Shown: positions 7,213 through 15,250, counted from the first letter of the stretch. The stretch is DNA of 56,803 nucleotides from Clostridia bacterium (GCA_017440755.1 JAFSGP010000003.1:1-56803); one strand, 5' to 3'. Numbers and translations: made by a program. The notes: generated by a model from the letters alone, not told the origin.

Positions 7213-8445
7213 ATGCAACCCTCGTATAAGCGGCTGAAAGCCGCCTGCTATATGACCAACGTTTCTATGGCGGTGGTGTCTAACCTGTCACCGCTGCTGT
7301 TTTTGACCTTCCGCACCCAATATGGCATCTCCTACTCCCTGTTGGGGCTGCTGGTGTTGGTGAATTTCTGCACCCAGCTGGGGATTGACCTGCTCTTTTC
7401 CTTCTTCTCCCATCGGTTTAACATTCCTCTGGCGGTGAAAATCACCCCCGTGCTGACGGTGGCGGGACTTCTGCTGTATGCGGCGGCGCCTCTGCTGTTC
7501 CCCGCCAACGTGTACGTGGGTCTGCTGGTGGGTACGGTGCTTTTCTCCGCCGCCAGCGGGCTGGCGGAGGTGCTGATTAGCCCCGTCATTGCCGCCATTC
7601 CCGCCAAGGACCCCGATCGGGAGATGAGCCGCTTGCACTCCATCTATGCTTGGGGCTTGGTGGGCGTGATACTGGTGGGCACCCTGTTTTTGTTGGCTTT
7701 CGGTGCCGATAACTGGCAGTGGCTGGCTGTTCTGCTGGCGGCTATCCCGCTGACGGCGGCGGTGCTGTATATCGGACAGACCATTCCGCCGATGCAAACC
7801 GAGGAAAAAACCGGCGGTGTGCTGCAGTTTATGCGGCAGCCCGCCTTGTGGCTGTGCGTATTCGGTATTTTCTGCGGCGGGGCTGCCGAATTGACGATGA
7901 ATCAGTGGGCGTCCGGCTATCTGGAGCAGGTGCTGGGTATCCCCAAGGTGTGGGGTGACGTCTGCGGTGTGGCGCTGTTTGCGATTATGCTGGGTCTGGG
8001 GCGTTCCACCTACGCCAAGCGGGGCAAGAATATCGCCCGCGTGCTGACGTTGGGCGCGACCGGCGCGGCGGTGTGCTATCTGACGGCGGCGCTGTGTGAC
8101 CTGCCGCTGGTGGGTCTGCTTGCCTGCGGGCTGACGGGGCTTTGCGTGTCGATGCTGTGGCCCGGCAGTCTGGTGGTGGCGGCTGACCGCTTTCCGACGG
8201 GCGGTGTGTTTATCTATGCGATGATGGCGGCGGGCGGCGATCTGGGCGCCTCGGTGGGTCCTCAGCTGGTGGGGGTTATCACCGACCTGACGCTGGAAAA
8301 TCCCACCGCCCTCTCTCTGGCGGCGGGGTGGGGTATGACCCCCGACCAGCTGGGCATGAAGCTGGGTCTGCTGGTGGGTATGCTGTTCCCGCTGTGTGCG
8401 GTGCCGCTGTTCGCCCACGTCTGGCGAAAATGGCGAAACGAGTAA
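7213..8445 (+). CDS. Major facilitator superfamily transporter
   Basis: 410-residue polytopic membrane protein with about 12 hydrophobic segments arranged as two six-helix halves separated by the polar stretch around residues 195-205 (PPMQTEEKTGG). The fold and length fit an MFS permease; the substrate cannot be read from the sequence. The start ATG 7213 follows AAGGGGAG by about 7 bases. Monocistronic, with its own promoter and a terminator shared with the opposing small gene. Confidence 0.85.
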   Translation: MQPSYKRLKAACYMTNVSMAVVSNLSPLLFLTFRTQYGISYSLLGLLVLVNFCTQLGIDLLFSFFSHRFNIPLAVKITPVLTVAGLLLYAAAPLLFPANVYVGLLVGTVLFSAASGLAEVLISPVIAAIPAKDPDREMSRLHSIYAWGLVGVILVGTLFLLAFGADNWQWLAVLLAAIPLTAAVLYIGQTIPPMQTEEKTGGVLQFMRQPALWLCVFGIFCGGAAELTMNQWASGYLEQVLGIPKVWGDVCGVALFAIMLGLGRSTYAKRGKNIARVLTLGATGAAVCYLTAALCDLPLVGLLACGLTGLCVSMLWPGSLVVAADRFPTGGVFIYAMMAAGGDLGASVGPQLVGVITDLTLENPTALSLAAGWGMTPDQLGMKLGLLVGMLFPLCAVPLFAHVWRKWRNE

Positions 8446-8450
8446 GAAGA

Positions 8451-8478
8451 AAGGACGCTCGGCTGAGCGTCCTTTTTT
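8451..8478. terminator. Shared terminator of MFS gene and small membrane gene
   Basis: AAGGACGCTC paired with GAGCGTCCTT, loop GGCT, ending in T6 on the plus strand. It touches the minus-strand stop codon at 8477-8479. Confidence 0.85.
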
Positions 8479-8773
8479 ACAGCTGTATTTTTCCCACCGG
8501 TGCCTTTTCGATGAGGGACTGCCGCTGGATTTGCTCCTCCTTAAGGCGGGTGTTGATGCAGAATAGCATCAAAAACAGGGAAATCAGCGTATTTATTGCC
8601 AGCCCGCCGATGCCAACCTCCATGCGCCACGGGTAGACGAACAGACAGATGGCGGCGGTGGACGCCCCAAAATAGACCGCCCAAATCAGAAAAATCCGCA
8701 GGCGAATGCGGCGGTACCGCCGTTTCAACTCCTTATGTTGCTCCTCGTATGCGCGCCAAACCTTTTCGTCCAT
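8477..8773 (-). CDS. Small two-helix membrane protein, unknown
   Basis: 98 residues: a strongly charged N-terminus (KELKRRYRRIRLR), a first membrane helix around residues 28-47, a short loop, a second helix around residues 53-73, and a polar tail. No family recognised. The start is supported by GGGAGG 7-8 bases upstream and by a consensus promoter at 8824-8796. A long open frame extends upstream on this strand through uraA but is only the shadow of that gene; the real gene is this short end piece. Confidence 0.75.
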   Translation of the reverse strand: MDEKVWRAYEEQHKELKRRYRRIRLRIFLIWAVYFGASTAAICLFVYPWRMEVGIGGLAINTLISLFLMLFCINTRLKEEQIQRQSLIEKAPVGKIQL

Positions 8774-8795
8774 ACCGATCCCTCCCATCTGCACC

Positions 8796-8824
8796 AGTAT
8801 ACCGAAAAAAGTCTGCGCTGTCAA
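8796..8824 (-). promoter_or_regulatory. Promoter of the small membrane gene
   Basis: TTGACA (8824-8819), 17 bp, TATACT (8801-8796) on the minus strand, divergent from the uraA promoter. Confidence 0.85.
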
Positions 8825-8846
8825 CCGACGGGTTTCGCCTTTTTTC

Positions 8847-8875
8847 TTGACAGCGGCAAAAAAGAGAATTATAAT
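8847..8875 (+). promoter_or_regulatory. Consensus promoter of the uracil permease gene
   Basis: TTGACA (8847-8852), 17 bp, TATAAT (8870-8875): a perfect sigma-A promoter. Transcription should start near 8882, leaving a leader of about 78 bases. Confidence 0.9.
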
Positions 8876-8891
8876 AAAAAGGATGTAACGC

Positions 8892-8926
8892 GAGCCAAAG
8901 CTATCAAGTCTTGATTGCTTTGGCTC
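8892..8926 (+). promoter_or_regulatory. Long hairpin in the uraA leader
   Basis: GAGCCAAAGC (8892-8901) pairs with GCTTTGGCTC (8917-8926) and continues inside with ATCAA/TTGAT around GTC. There is no T-run, so it is not a terminator. It ends 18 bases before the ribosome site. No PyrR-binding consensus was seen; its role is unknown. Confidence 0.6.
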
Positions 8927-8959
8927 CGGCGGGACACAGAAGAAAGAGGAGGATTTTTT

Positions 8960-10381
8960 ATGAAACTGGTTTATGACGTTCACGAAAAACCCAAGTTTGG
9001 CGACCTGATTGTTTTTGCTATTCAGCAGCTGTTGGCCATTATGGCGGCTACCCTGGTGGTGCCTGTCATCACCGGCAACGGCATGAGCTCGGTGGCGGCG
9101 CTGTTCGGCGCAGGCATCGGTACCATTGTGTACCTGCTGTTCACGAAGTTTAAGAGCCCTGTGTTCCTTGGTTCTTCCTTCGCGTTCCTCGGCTCCATGG
9201 CGGCGGCTTTTGCCGGCGGCGTATCCATGGCGCTGGGCTATCTGGGCCTGATCATCGGCGCTGTGCTGGCGGGTCTGGTGTACGTGGTTATTGCTATTGT
9301 TGTTAAGTTCGCGGGTGTGGGCTGGCTGAACAAGCTGATGCCCCCCGTGGTCATCGGTCCTACGGTGGCCATCATCGGTCTGTCCCTGGCGGGCAATGCT
9401 GTGGGCGACCTGCAGAAGGGCGGTCTGCTGGCTCCTGTGTGGGGTTACGTGATTAACGGCGGTCAGCCGGAGCAGATTGAGTCCTTTGTTCCGGTAGCCA
9501 ATCCCCTCATCTGCCTGCTGGTAGGCATCGTTACCCTGTTTGTTACCGTGCTGGCTTCTACCTACGGCAAGCGTATGGCGAAGCTGATTCCCTTCATCAT
9601 CGGTATTCTGGCGGGCTACGCGGTTGCCGCTATCTTCACCATCATCGGCAACGTGGCGGACATCGACGCGCTGAAGGTTATCGACGTGGCGAAGATTACC
9701 GCTCTGTGGGCGGACGGCGTCAACCTGTCCACCTTCGTCGCGGTGCCTGAGTTTACCTTCCTCACCGCTCTGGGCGGCTTTAAGGAGCTGAACGCCACCT
9801 ACTTCGGCGCTATCGCGATGGCGTACGTGCCGGTTGCCTTCGTGGTGTTCGCCGAGCATGTGGCGGACCACAAGAACATTTCCTCCATCATCGGTAAGGA
9901 CCTGCTGGAGGAGCCCGGCCTGTCCCGCACCCTGCTGGGTGACGGCGTTGGCTCCATGGCGGGCGCCTTCTTCGGCGGCTGCCCCAACACCACCTACGGT
10001 GAGAGCGTGGCCTGCGTGGCTATCACCCGCAACGCTTCCGTGGCTACCATCGTGGTGACCGCTGTTCTGGCGATTCTCATTTCCTTCCTGTCTCCCTTCG
10101 TTGCCTTCGTTAACTCCATTCCCTCCTGCGTGATGGGCGGTGTTTGCGTGGCGCTGTACGGCTTCATCGCCGTCTCCGGTTTGAAGATGGTGCAGAAGGT
10201 GGATTTGGGTCAGAACAAGAACCTGTTCGTGGTTTCCACCATTCTCATCTGCGGCATCGGCGGTCTGAAGGTCACCTTCGGCGGCATTCAGATTACTGCC
10301 ATTGCCACCGCGCTGATTCTGGGTATTATCGTCAACCTGATGCTGAACAAGGCGAAGGACGAGGTCTCCGAAGAGGCATAA
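8960..10381 (+). CDS. uraA: Uracil permease (NCS2/UraA family)
   Basis: Proton-coupled uracil uptake permease, 473 residues and about 14 hydrophobic segments. The family signature GCPNTTYGESVACVAITR is near residue 340, matching the UraA form of the NCS2 motif; substrate-binding Glu residues are expected at AEHVADHKN and YGESV. Length exceeds E. coli UraA (429) because of the loop around GGQPEQIE. The start ATG 8960 follows AGAGGAGG by 7 bases; the open frame begins earlier without support. Transcribed alone from a consensus promoter with a structured leader and a clear terminator. Confidence 0.9.
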   Translation: MKLVYDVHEKPKFGDLIVFAIQQLLAIMAATLVVPVITGNGMSSVAALFGAGIGTIVYLLFTKFKSPVFLGSSFAFLGSMAAAFAGGVSMALGYLGLIIGAVLAGLVYVVIAIVVKFAGVGWLNKLMPPVVIGPTVAIIGLSLAGNAVGDLQKGGLLAPVWGYVINGGQPEQIESFVPVANPLICLLVGIVTLFVTVLASTYGKRMAKLIPFIIGILAGYAVAAIFTIIGNVADIDALKVIDVAKITALWADGVNLSTFVAVPEFTFLTALGGFKELNATYFGAIAMAYVPVAFVVFAEHVADHKNISSIIGKDLLEEPGLSRTLLGDGVGSMAGAFFGGCPNTTYGESVACVAITRNASVATIVVTAVLAILISFLSPFVAFVNSIPSCVMGGVCVALYGFIAVSGLKMVQKVDLGQNKNLFVVSTILICGIGGLKVTFGGIQITAIATALILGIIVNLMLNKAKDEVSEEA

Positions 10382-10402
10382 GGAAATCGAACAATCCCGC
10401 AA

Positions 10403-10435
10403 AAGACCTTCGGCGGTTGCCGAAGGTCTTTTTTT
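10403..10435 (+). terminator. Terminator after uraA
   Basis: AAGACCTTCGG pairs with CCGAAGGTCTT, loop CGGTTG, followed by TTTTT. Confidence 0.92.
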
Positions 10436-10436
10436 A

Positions 10437-10452
10437 TGTTTCACGTGAAACG
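10437..10452. promoter_or_regulatory. parS site
   Basis: TGTTTCACGTGAAACG, 15 of 16 to the palindromic parS consensus, between uraA and the parAB operon. Confidence 0.88.
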
Positions 10453-10474
10453 CTCTGACGGAAAGTGGCCGTTT

Positions 10475-10490
10475 TGTTTCACGTGGAACA
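10475..10490. promoter_or_regulatory. parS site
   Basis: TGTTTCACGTGGAACA, full match to the parS consensus core, 22 bases after the previous site and 30 bases before the -35 of the parAB operon. Confidence 0.9.
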
Positions 10491-10520
10491 ATTCCTGCAA
10501 AATTTCCTTATAAGAAACAG

Positions 10521-10549
10521 TTTACAGCGGCGAAAATGTGTGTTACACT
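10521..10549 (+). promoter_or_regulatory. Promoter of the TRIC-parA-parB operon
   Basis: TTTACA (10521-10526), 17 bp, TACACT (10544-10549). Located just after two parS sites, so ParB spreading could affect it. Confidence 0.7.
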
Positions 10550-10584
10550 ATATAAAGTAGTAAAAGAAGAGGGGAGAACGGGCT

Positions 10585-11226
10585 GTGGAAGAGCACCTTT
10601 TATGGATTGCCACGATGGTTGGCACGATAGCTTGCGGCATTTCCGGCGCCATGACCGCGGTGGACCGCGGTATGGATATGGTGGGTGTGCTGGTTCTGGG
10701 CGCTATCACGGCGGTTGGCGGCGGTATTATACGCGACCTGATACTGGACCGCATTCCCCAGGCATTTGTGGAGAGCGAGTTCTTTTTGGCGGCGCTGGGG
10801 GTGTCCCTGCTGGTGTTTTTGCTGGCGATGCGGTGGTACAACACCATTCAGCACCGCCGCCGTCTGCTGGACAACGTGATTAACCTCTTTGACGCGGTGG
10901 GTTTGGGTGCCTATGCCGTGGTTGGCGCCCGCGCCACCATTTCCATGGGCTACGGCGACAACCGCCTGCTGGTGCTGGTGTTGGGTCTGGTAACCGCGGT
11001 GGGTGGCGGTGTGCTCCGCGACCTGCTGTGCGTGCGGGTCCCCTTCGTGCTGTATAAGCGGGTGTACGTGGTGGCGGCGCTGCTGGGCACGCTGGCGTAT
11101 ATCTTCCTTTCTCCCTATAGCGAGTGGTTGGCAATGGCGGTGGGTATGGCCACCGTGACGGGCGTGCGTGTGCTGGCATCGGTGTTCCACTGGGATATGC
11201 CGCGGATTCGCCCCTTTGAGGAATGA
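10585..11226 (+). CDS. TRIC-type cation channel family protein (UPF0126)
   Basis: 213 residues with seven hydrophobic segments and two internal repeats, each carrying the glycine-rich signature AVGGGIIRDLIL (residues 43-54) and AVGGGVLRDLLC (residues 133-144). This matches the bacterial TRIC/UPF0126 family, thought to form trimeric monovalent cation channels. The start is GTG 10585, about 10 bases after GAGGGGAG. It is the first gene of an operon with parA (33-base gap) and parB; no functional link to segregation is known. Confidence 0.85.
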   Translation: MEEHLLWIATMVGTIACGISGAMTAVDRGMDMVGVLVLGAITAVGGGIIRDLILDRIPQAFVESEFFLAALGVSLLVFLLAMRWYNTIQHRRRLLDNVINLFDAVGLGAYAVVGARATISMGYGDNRLLVLVLGLVTAVGGGVLRDLLCVRVPFVLYKRVYVVAALLGTLAYIFLSPYSEWLAMAVGMATVTGVRVLASVFHWDMPRIRPFEE

Positions 11227-11259
11227 GAATAAACCGAAACGGAATGTGAGGAAATAGAA

Positions 11260-12021
11260 ATGGCTAAGATTATGGCTGTGGTCACCCAGAAGGGTGGCGT
11301 GGGAAAAACCACCTCCGCGGTGAATTTAGCGTCCGCCTTGGGCGAATTGGGCAAAAAGTGCCTGCTGGTGGACATCGACCCCCAGGGAAATGCCACCAGC
11401 GGCGTGGGTGTGGACAAGCGACAGGTGAAAGCCTCCACCTACGACCTGCTGACGGGGCAGGCGCCTGCGGAGCAGACGGTGCTGCAGACCGCCTTTGCGA
11501 ATCTGTGGGTGATTCCCGCCAGCGTATCGTTGGCGGGCGCCGAGATTGAGATGGTGGAGCTTGCCCGCCGCGAGAGCCGCCTGAAGGCGGCGCTGGCGCC
11601 GCTGCGGGAGCGGTTTGACTTTATTCTCATCGACTGCCCGCCCGCTTTGGGTCTGCTGACCCTCAATGCGTTGGTGGCGGCGGATACCTTTCTCATTCCC
11701 GCCCAGCCCGAATATTATGCGCTGGAGGGTCTGTCCCAGCTGATTGCCACCGTGCGGCAGGTCAAGCGGCTATATAACCCCTCTCTGGAGCTGGAGGGCG
11801 TGCTGTTCACCATGTACGACGGGCGCACCAACCTGACACAGCAGGTGGTGGCGGAGGTGAAGAAATTCTTTCCCCGTCGGGTGTACGGCACCGTGATTCC
11901 CCGTACGGTGCGTCTGGCGGAGGCGCCCAGCTACGGGCGTCCCATCAACTATTACGACAAGGCGGGCAAGGGCGCCAAGGCCTATATGGCGCTGGCGCAG
12001 GAATTGCTGCAGCGGCAATAA
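11260..12021 (+). CDS. parA: Chromosome partitioning ATPase ParA (Soj)
   Basis: 253-residue Walker-type ATPase. Deviant Walker A KGGVGKTTSAVNLA at residues 12-25, Walker A' LLVDIDPQGNAT near residue 36, Walker B-like FILIDCPPALG near residue 122. Soj binds DNA nonspecifically as an ATP dimer, and ParB/Spo0J stimulates its ATPase; together they help origin segregation and control DnaA. Ribosome site is a modest GAGGAA. The next gene, parB, starts 14 bases after the stop. Confidence 0.95.
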   Translation: MAKIMAVVTQKGGVGKTTSAVNLASALGELGKKCLLVDIDPQGNATSGVGVDKRQVKASTYDLLTGQAPAEQTVLQTAFANLWVIPASVSLAGAEIEMVELARRESRLKAALAPLRERFDFILIDCPPALGLLTLNALVAADTFLIPAQPEYYALEGLSQLIATVRQVKRLYNPSLELEGVLFTMYDGRTNLTQQVVAEVKKFFPRRVYGTVIPRTVRLAEAPSYGRPINYYDKAGKGAKAYMALAQELLQRQ

Positions 12022-12035
12022 GGAGGTAAAAGGAT

Positions 12036-12893
12036 ATGGCGAAGAAAATCGGCGGTCTGGGCAAGGGTCTGGACGTGTTGTTTATGCAGAATACCATGGA
12101 GGATAATGCGGGGGCAGTGACGCTGCCGCTGGAGGAGATTGTCCCCAATCGGGAGCAGCCCCGCAAGCAGTTTGACGAGGCGGCGCTGGCGGACCTGTCC
12201 GCCTCCATCGCGCAGCATGGCGTGCTGCAGCCGCTGGTGGTACGTCCCATGCCCGACGGCAGCTATCAGCTGGTGGCGGGCGAGCGCCGTTGGCGCGCCT
12301 CCCGCATGGCGGGGCTTACCGAGGTGCCTGTGGTGATTCGGGAGCTGACCGAGCAGCAGGCGGCGGAGGTTGCGCTGATTGAAAACCTGCAGCGGGAAGA
12401 CCTGAACCCTATGGAAGAGGCGCTGGGGTATCAGACGTTGATGGAAAACTACGGCATGACCCAGGAGCAGGCGGCGCAGGTGGTGAATAAATCCCGTCCC
12501 GCGGTGGCGAATGCGTTGCGTCTGCTGCATTTGCCCGCCCCTGTGGCGGAGATGGTGTCCGTCGGCGTGCTGTCGGCGGGTCACGCCCGTACGGTGCTTG
12601 CCTTTGAGGGCGAGGATATGCAGGTGGCGGCCGCCACCGCCGCGGTGGAAAAGGGCCTTTCCGTGCGGGATTTGGAGAAAATGGCAAAGACCGCCAAGGC
12701 GGCGCCCCGCCAGCCGAAAACCCCTGCCCGTCGGGATAGCTTCTACGACGAGGTGGAGCTGGCGCTGCGGGAGAATCTGGGGCGGCAGGTGAAGGTCACC
12801 GTCACCCCCAAGGGCGGCAGTTTGCAGATTGAGTTCTTCGACCCCGCCGACCTGCGCGCGCTGGCAAATAAGCTGGCGGATAAAGAGGCGTAA
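12036..12893 (+). CDS. parB: Chromosome partitioning protein ParB (Spo0J)
   Basis: 285 residues. N-terminal [14 protein letters not shown] is the typical ParB start that contacts ParA. It is followed by [14 protein letters not shown], the CTP-binding [13 protein letters not shown], the [14 protein letters not shown] box and a helix-turn-helix ([20 protein letters not shown]). The C-terminal dimerisation segment is present. Binds parS (three sites in this window) and loads condensin in relatives. AAGGAGG lies about 10 bases before ATG 12036. Confidence 0.95.
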   Translation: MAKKIGGLGKGLDVLFMQNTMEDNAGAVTLPLEEIVPNREQPRKQFDEAALADLSASIAQHGVLQPLVVRPMPDGSYQLVAGERRWRASRMAGLTEVPVVIRELTEQQAAEVALIENLQREDLNPMEEALGYQTLMENYGMTQEQAAQVVNKSRPAVANALRLLHLPAPVAEMVSVGVLSAGHARTVLAFEGEDMQVAAATAAVEKGLSVRDLEKMAKTAKAAPRQPKTPARRDSFYDEVELALRENLGRQVKVTVTPKGGSLQIEFFDPADLRALANKLADKEA

Positions 12894-12896
12894 GAG

Positions 12897-12919
12897 GTAG
12901 GAATTAGGAGTTAGGAGTG
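12897..12919. repeat. TAGGAGT heptamer tandem
   Basis: GTAGGAATTAGGAGTTAGGAG, three tandem or near-tandem copies of the heptamer seen also at 28781-28812, 35971-35988 and 51177-51217 (reverse strand). Confidence 0.6.
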
Positions 12920-12996
12920 AAGGGTTTTGCGTTTACTCCTTCCGTTCTCCTCTGTTTCAGGGGTTTGCGCCTCGTTTGTTTAACGGAGAGTATAAT

Positions 12997-13743
12997 ATGG
13001 CACAAAATATACAGACAGAATATAGAATGCCGCTGAAAATCGCCACCTACGACGTAGGCGCCAATCAGGTGATGCGGCTTTCCGCCGTCCTGCGGTATCA
13101 GCAGGAGGCGGCGGAGTGTCACCTGTCCCCCGGTGGACTGGGGTGGAACGACCTGGAGGGGCACGGCATTGCCTTTGTCACCTCCCGATGGCACGCCACC
13201 ATTCGCCGTCTGCCCCGGGTGAATGAAACCGTCACCCTCACCACCTGGCATCGGGAGCGGAAAGGACCCCGCTTCCTGCGCTGCTACGAGTGGACGGACG
13301 AGGCGGGAGAGGTTCTCCTGCAGGGCGTGATGCAGTTTGCGCTGGTATCCGCCGCGGACCACCGCCTGTTGCGCGGGGACGAGTTTATGCAGCTGGCGGA
13401 TATGCCGCAGCCCGCCCGTGGGGTGGACTGCGCCGACCCGGGGCGGTTTTCGCTGCCGCCCATGTCCCCCAACGGGACGTACTGCGTGCGGTGGTCGGAT
13501 ATGGACCGCAACGGGCATATGAATAACACGCATTACGCGGACCTGCTGTGGGATTTTCTGCCTGTGGCGTTGCAGGGGCGGCGTGCCGCCGATGTGCAGC
13601 TGCATTTTGCGGGGGAGAGTCGGCTGGGCGACACCCTGACGATGGAGGCGGGGCAGGACGCCTCCGCTGCCTACGTGCGGGGCAGCACCGAGCGTGGCTG
13701 TACCTTTGCCGCCCGCGTGGAGCTGGCGAACGATGGAATTTGA
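12997..13743 (+). CDS. Acyl-ACP thioesterase
   Basis: 248-residue double hot-dog protein of the FatA/FatB-like thioesterase family, which releases fatty acids from acyl carrier protein. The first hot-dog half carries LRYQQEAAECHL; the second half carries DMDRNGHMNNTHYADLL, equivalent to the catalytic Asn/His loop of plant and bacterial enzymes. The ATG 12997 is chosen, with GGAGAG 6 bases upstream; a TTG 21 bases earlier is possible but weak. The 3' end overlaps the next gene by 11 bases. Confidence 0.85.
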   Translation: MAQNIQTEYRMPLKIATYDVGANQVMRLSAVLRYQQEAAECHLSPGGLGWNDLEGHGIAFVTSRWHATIRRLPRVNETVTLTTWHRERKGPRFLRCYEWTDEAGEVLLQGVMQFALVSAADHRLLRGDEFMQLADMPQPARGVDCADPGRFSLPPMSPNGTYCVRWSDMDRNGHMNNTHYADLLWDFLPVALQGRRAADVQLHFAGESRLGDTLTMEAGQDASAAYVRGSTERGCTFAARVELANDGI

Positions 13744-14458
13744 CGCCGCGCGGGAGCTGGTGCGTCTGGGGGAGGTTCGCCCCGGCGGCATCGGTATCCT
13801 GAGCGAGAAAACCCTCCACGCCACGCTGAAATGGTGGCTGGACGAGGACCCCACCCACCACGAACAGCCTCTGCCCTGCGGCAGTGTGGCGGATATTTTT
13901 GACGGGGAGCGGGTCACCGAGATACAGACGGCGAATTTCTCCGCCTTTCGGAGCAAGCTCGTCCGCCTGTTGGAGCAGTATCCCGTGACGGTGGTGCACC
14001 CCTTGGTGCGCCGCAAATGGTTGCGGTGGGTAGACCCCGAAACGGGGGAGACCACCCAGCCGAAGCGCTCGCCGCGGACGGGGAGCTTTACCGATGCGGG
14101 CAAGGAGTTGATTTATATTTTGCCCTGCCTCACCCACCCCAACTTAACGGTGCGGCTGGTGCTACTGGATGTGGAGGAGCACCGTCTGGCGGACGGCTGG
14201 GGGAACGGCGGCAAGCGGGGCTCCCACCGAGCGGAGCGGTATCCGCTGGCACTGGCGGACACTCTCACCCTGCGCTGCCCCGCGGACTACGGGGCGTTGG
14301 TGCCGACGGGGTTGCCGACCCCCTTTACTGCCGCGCAGTTTGGCAAGGCGGCGCGTCTGCAGGGGCGCAAGCTGTCGGGCACGCTGAAAATGTTGTTGTC
14401 GCTCGGGGTTCTCACCCGCGAGAAGTGCGGGAATGAGTACCGATATACCATGTCGTAG
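13733..14458 (+). CDS. DUF8091-like protein, possible PD-(D/E)XK fold
   Basis: 241 residues. The N-terminal half shows ILSEKTLHATLKWWL, CGSVADIFDGERVTEIQT and NFSAFRSKLVRLLEQYPV. I recall this pattern (conserved Asp then E-x-Q, and a Phe-Ser-Ala helix) from DUF8091, where an endonuclease-like core is suspected. That assignment is from memory and inference. The C-terminal part has a winged-helix-like end (GRKLSGTLKMLLSLGVL). Starts inside the thioesterase gene (ATG 13733) and is probably coupled to it. No catalytic activity is established. Confidence 0.65.
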   Translation: MEFDAARELVRLGEVRPGGIGILSEKTLHATLKWWLDEDPTHHEQPLPCGSVADIFDGERVTEIQTANFSAFRSKLVRLLEQYPVTVVHPLVRRKWLRWVDPETGETTQPKRSPRTGSFTDAGKELIYILPCLTHPNLTVRLVLLDVEEHRLADGWGNGGKRGSHRAERYPLALADTLTLRCPADYGALVPTGLPTPFTAAQFGKAARLQGRKLSGTLKMLLSLGVLTREKCGNEYRYTMS

Positions 14459-14668
14459 GGGAGGGGCTTGCCCCTCACGACAAAGTCTGTACAAACCAAA
14501 AACGGACAGGGCAAGCCCTGTCCCTACGAAGCCCCCTTCTTAGAGGGAGTCTTTATCGGAACGGATAAATCCGTTCTCTGCGAATATCTATTCTCTATTC
14601 TCTGTTATCTTTTATCTAAAATCGTAGGGGAGGGGCTTGCCCCTCCCGTCCCTACGGCACGAAACCCT
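14459..14668. repeat. Cluster of palindromic and AGAATA-type repeats
   Basis: GTAGGGGAGGGGCTTGCCCCTC occurs at 14456 and 14625. Between them lie a GGACAGGG/CCCTGTCC unit, a GGAACGGA/TCCGTTC unit and the simple-word run TATCTATTCTCTATTCTCTG at 14585-14604. Noncoding; upstream part of the queT leader. Confidence 0.75.
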
Positions 14669-14678
14669 TTTGCAAAGC

Positions 14679-14720
14679 AGTCAGTTCGAAACCATCCTGA
14701 CTTAAAACAAAACTACGGAG
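14679..14720 (+). promoter_or_regulatory. Probable preQ1 class I riboswitch
   Basis: P1 is AGTCAG (14679-14684) with CTGACT (14697-14702), enclosing a 12-base loop TTCGAAACCATC. The 3' tail TTAAAACAAAACTACGGAG is A-rich as in preQ1-I aptamers. Loop TTCG can pair with tail CGGA (one G-U), forming the H-type pseudoknot that would hide the CGGAG ribosome site of queT. The downstream gene is a QueT-type transporter, the expected target. Identified by eye only. Confidence 0.75.
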
Positions 14721-14728
14721 TGATAAAA

Positions 14729-15250
14729 ATGAACAAAAGAAACAACGTGCATTTCCTCGCCCTGACGGGCATTATTGCCGCCCTATACACGGTGCTGACC
14801 CTGTGTCTGGCACCGCTGTCCTTCGGGTTGGTGCAATGTCGGGTGGCGGAGGCGCTGACCGTGCTGGCGGTGTATACCCCCGCCGCGGTGTCGGGCCTAA
14901 CCATCGGCTGTGTGGCGTCCAACCTTATCGGCATCGCCATGGGCAGCAACATCGCCGGCGCGCTGGACGTGGTGCTGGGTCCTGTGGCGACCCTGTTGGC
15001 GGCTTGGCTTTCCTACCGCCTGCGGCAGCACCGCATCGGCGGCTTGCCCGTGCTTGCCACCCTGCCGCCCGTCCTCGTCAATGCCCTTATCGTGGGCAGC
15101 GAGCTGGCGCTGGTGTCCCCCGTGTTCACGTTACAGGTGTGGAGCATACAGGTGGGGCTGGTTGCCGCGGGACAGGCGGTCGCCTGTATAGGCGGCGGAC
15201 TGGCGCTGGCGCGGGTGATACAATCGATGGATTTGGACCGCCGTTTTTGA
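14729..15250 (+). CDS. queT: QueT family queuosine-precursor transporter
   Basis: 173-residue membrane protein with five to six hydrophobic segments. TGIIAALYTVLTLCLAPLSF at the N-terminus and VQCRVAEALTVLAVYTP are typical of QueT (COG4708), the substrate-specificity subunit of ECF transporters for queuine or preQ1-type precursors. The energising ECF components are not in the window. The start is ATG 14729, 8 bases after GGAG of the riboswitch tail; the longer open frame upstream is repeat DNA. Likely translation control by preQ1. Confidence 0.87.
   Translation: MNKRNNVHFLALTGIIAALYTVLTLCLAPLSFGLVQCRVAEALTVLAVYTPAAVSGLTIGCVASNLIGIAMGSNIAGALDVVLGPVATLLAAWLSYRLRQHRIGGLPVLATLPPVLVNALIVGSELALVSPVFTLQVWSIQVGLVAAGQAVACIGGGLALARVIQSMDLDRRF

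Noticed and set aside
8892..8926. PyrR-type attenuator before uraA
   Set aside because: No terminator/antiterminator pair and no PyrR-binding loop consensus.
8774..10444. 655-codon minus-strand frame across uraA
   Set aside because: Only its last 98 codons (8477-8773) have a start, ribosome site and promoter; the rest is antisense to the permease gene.
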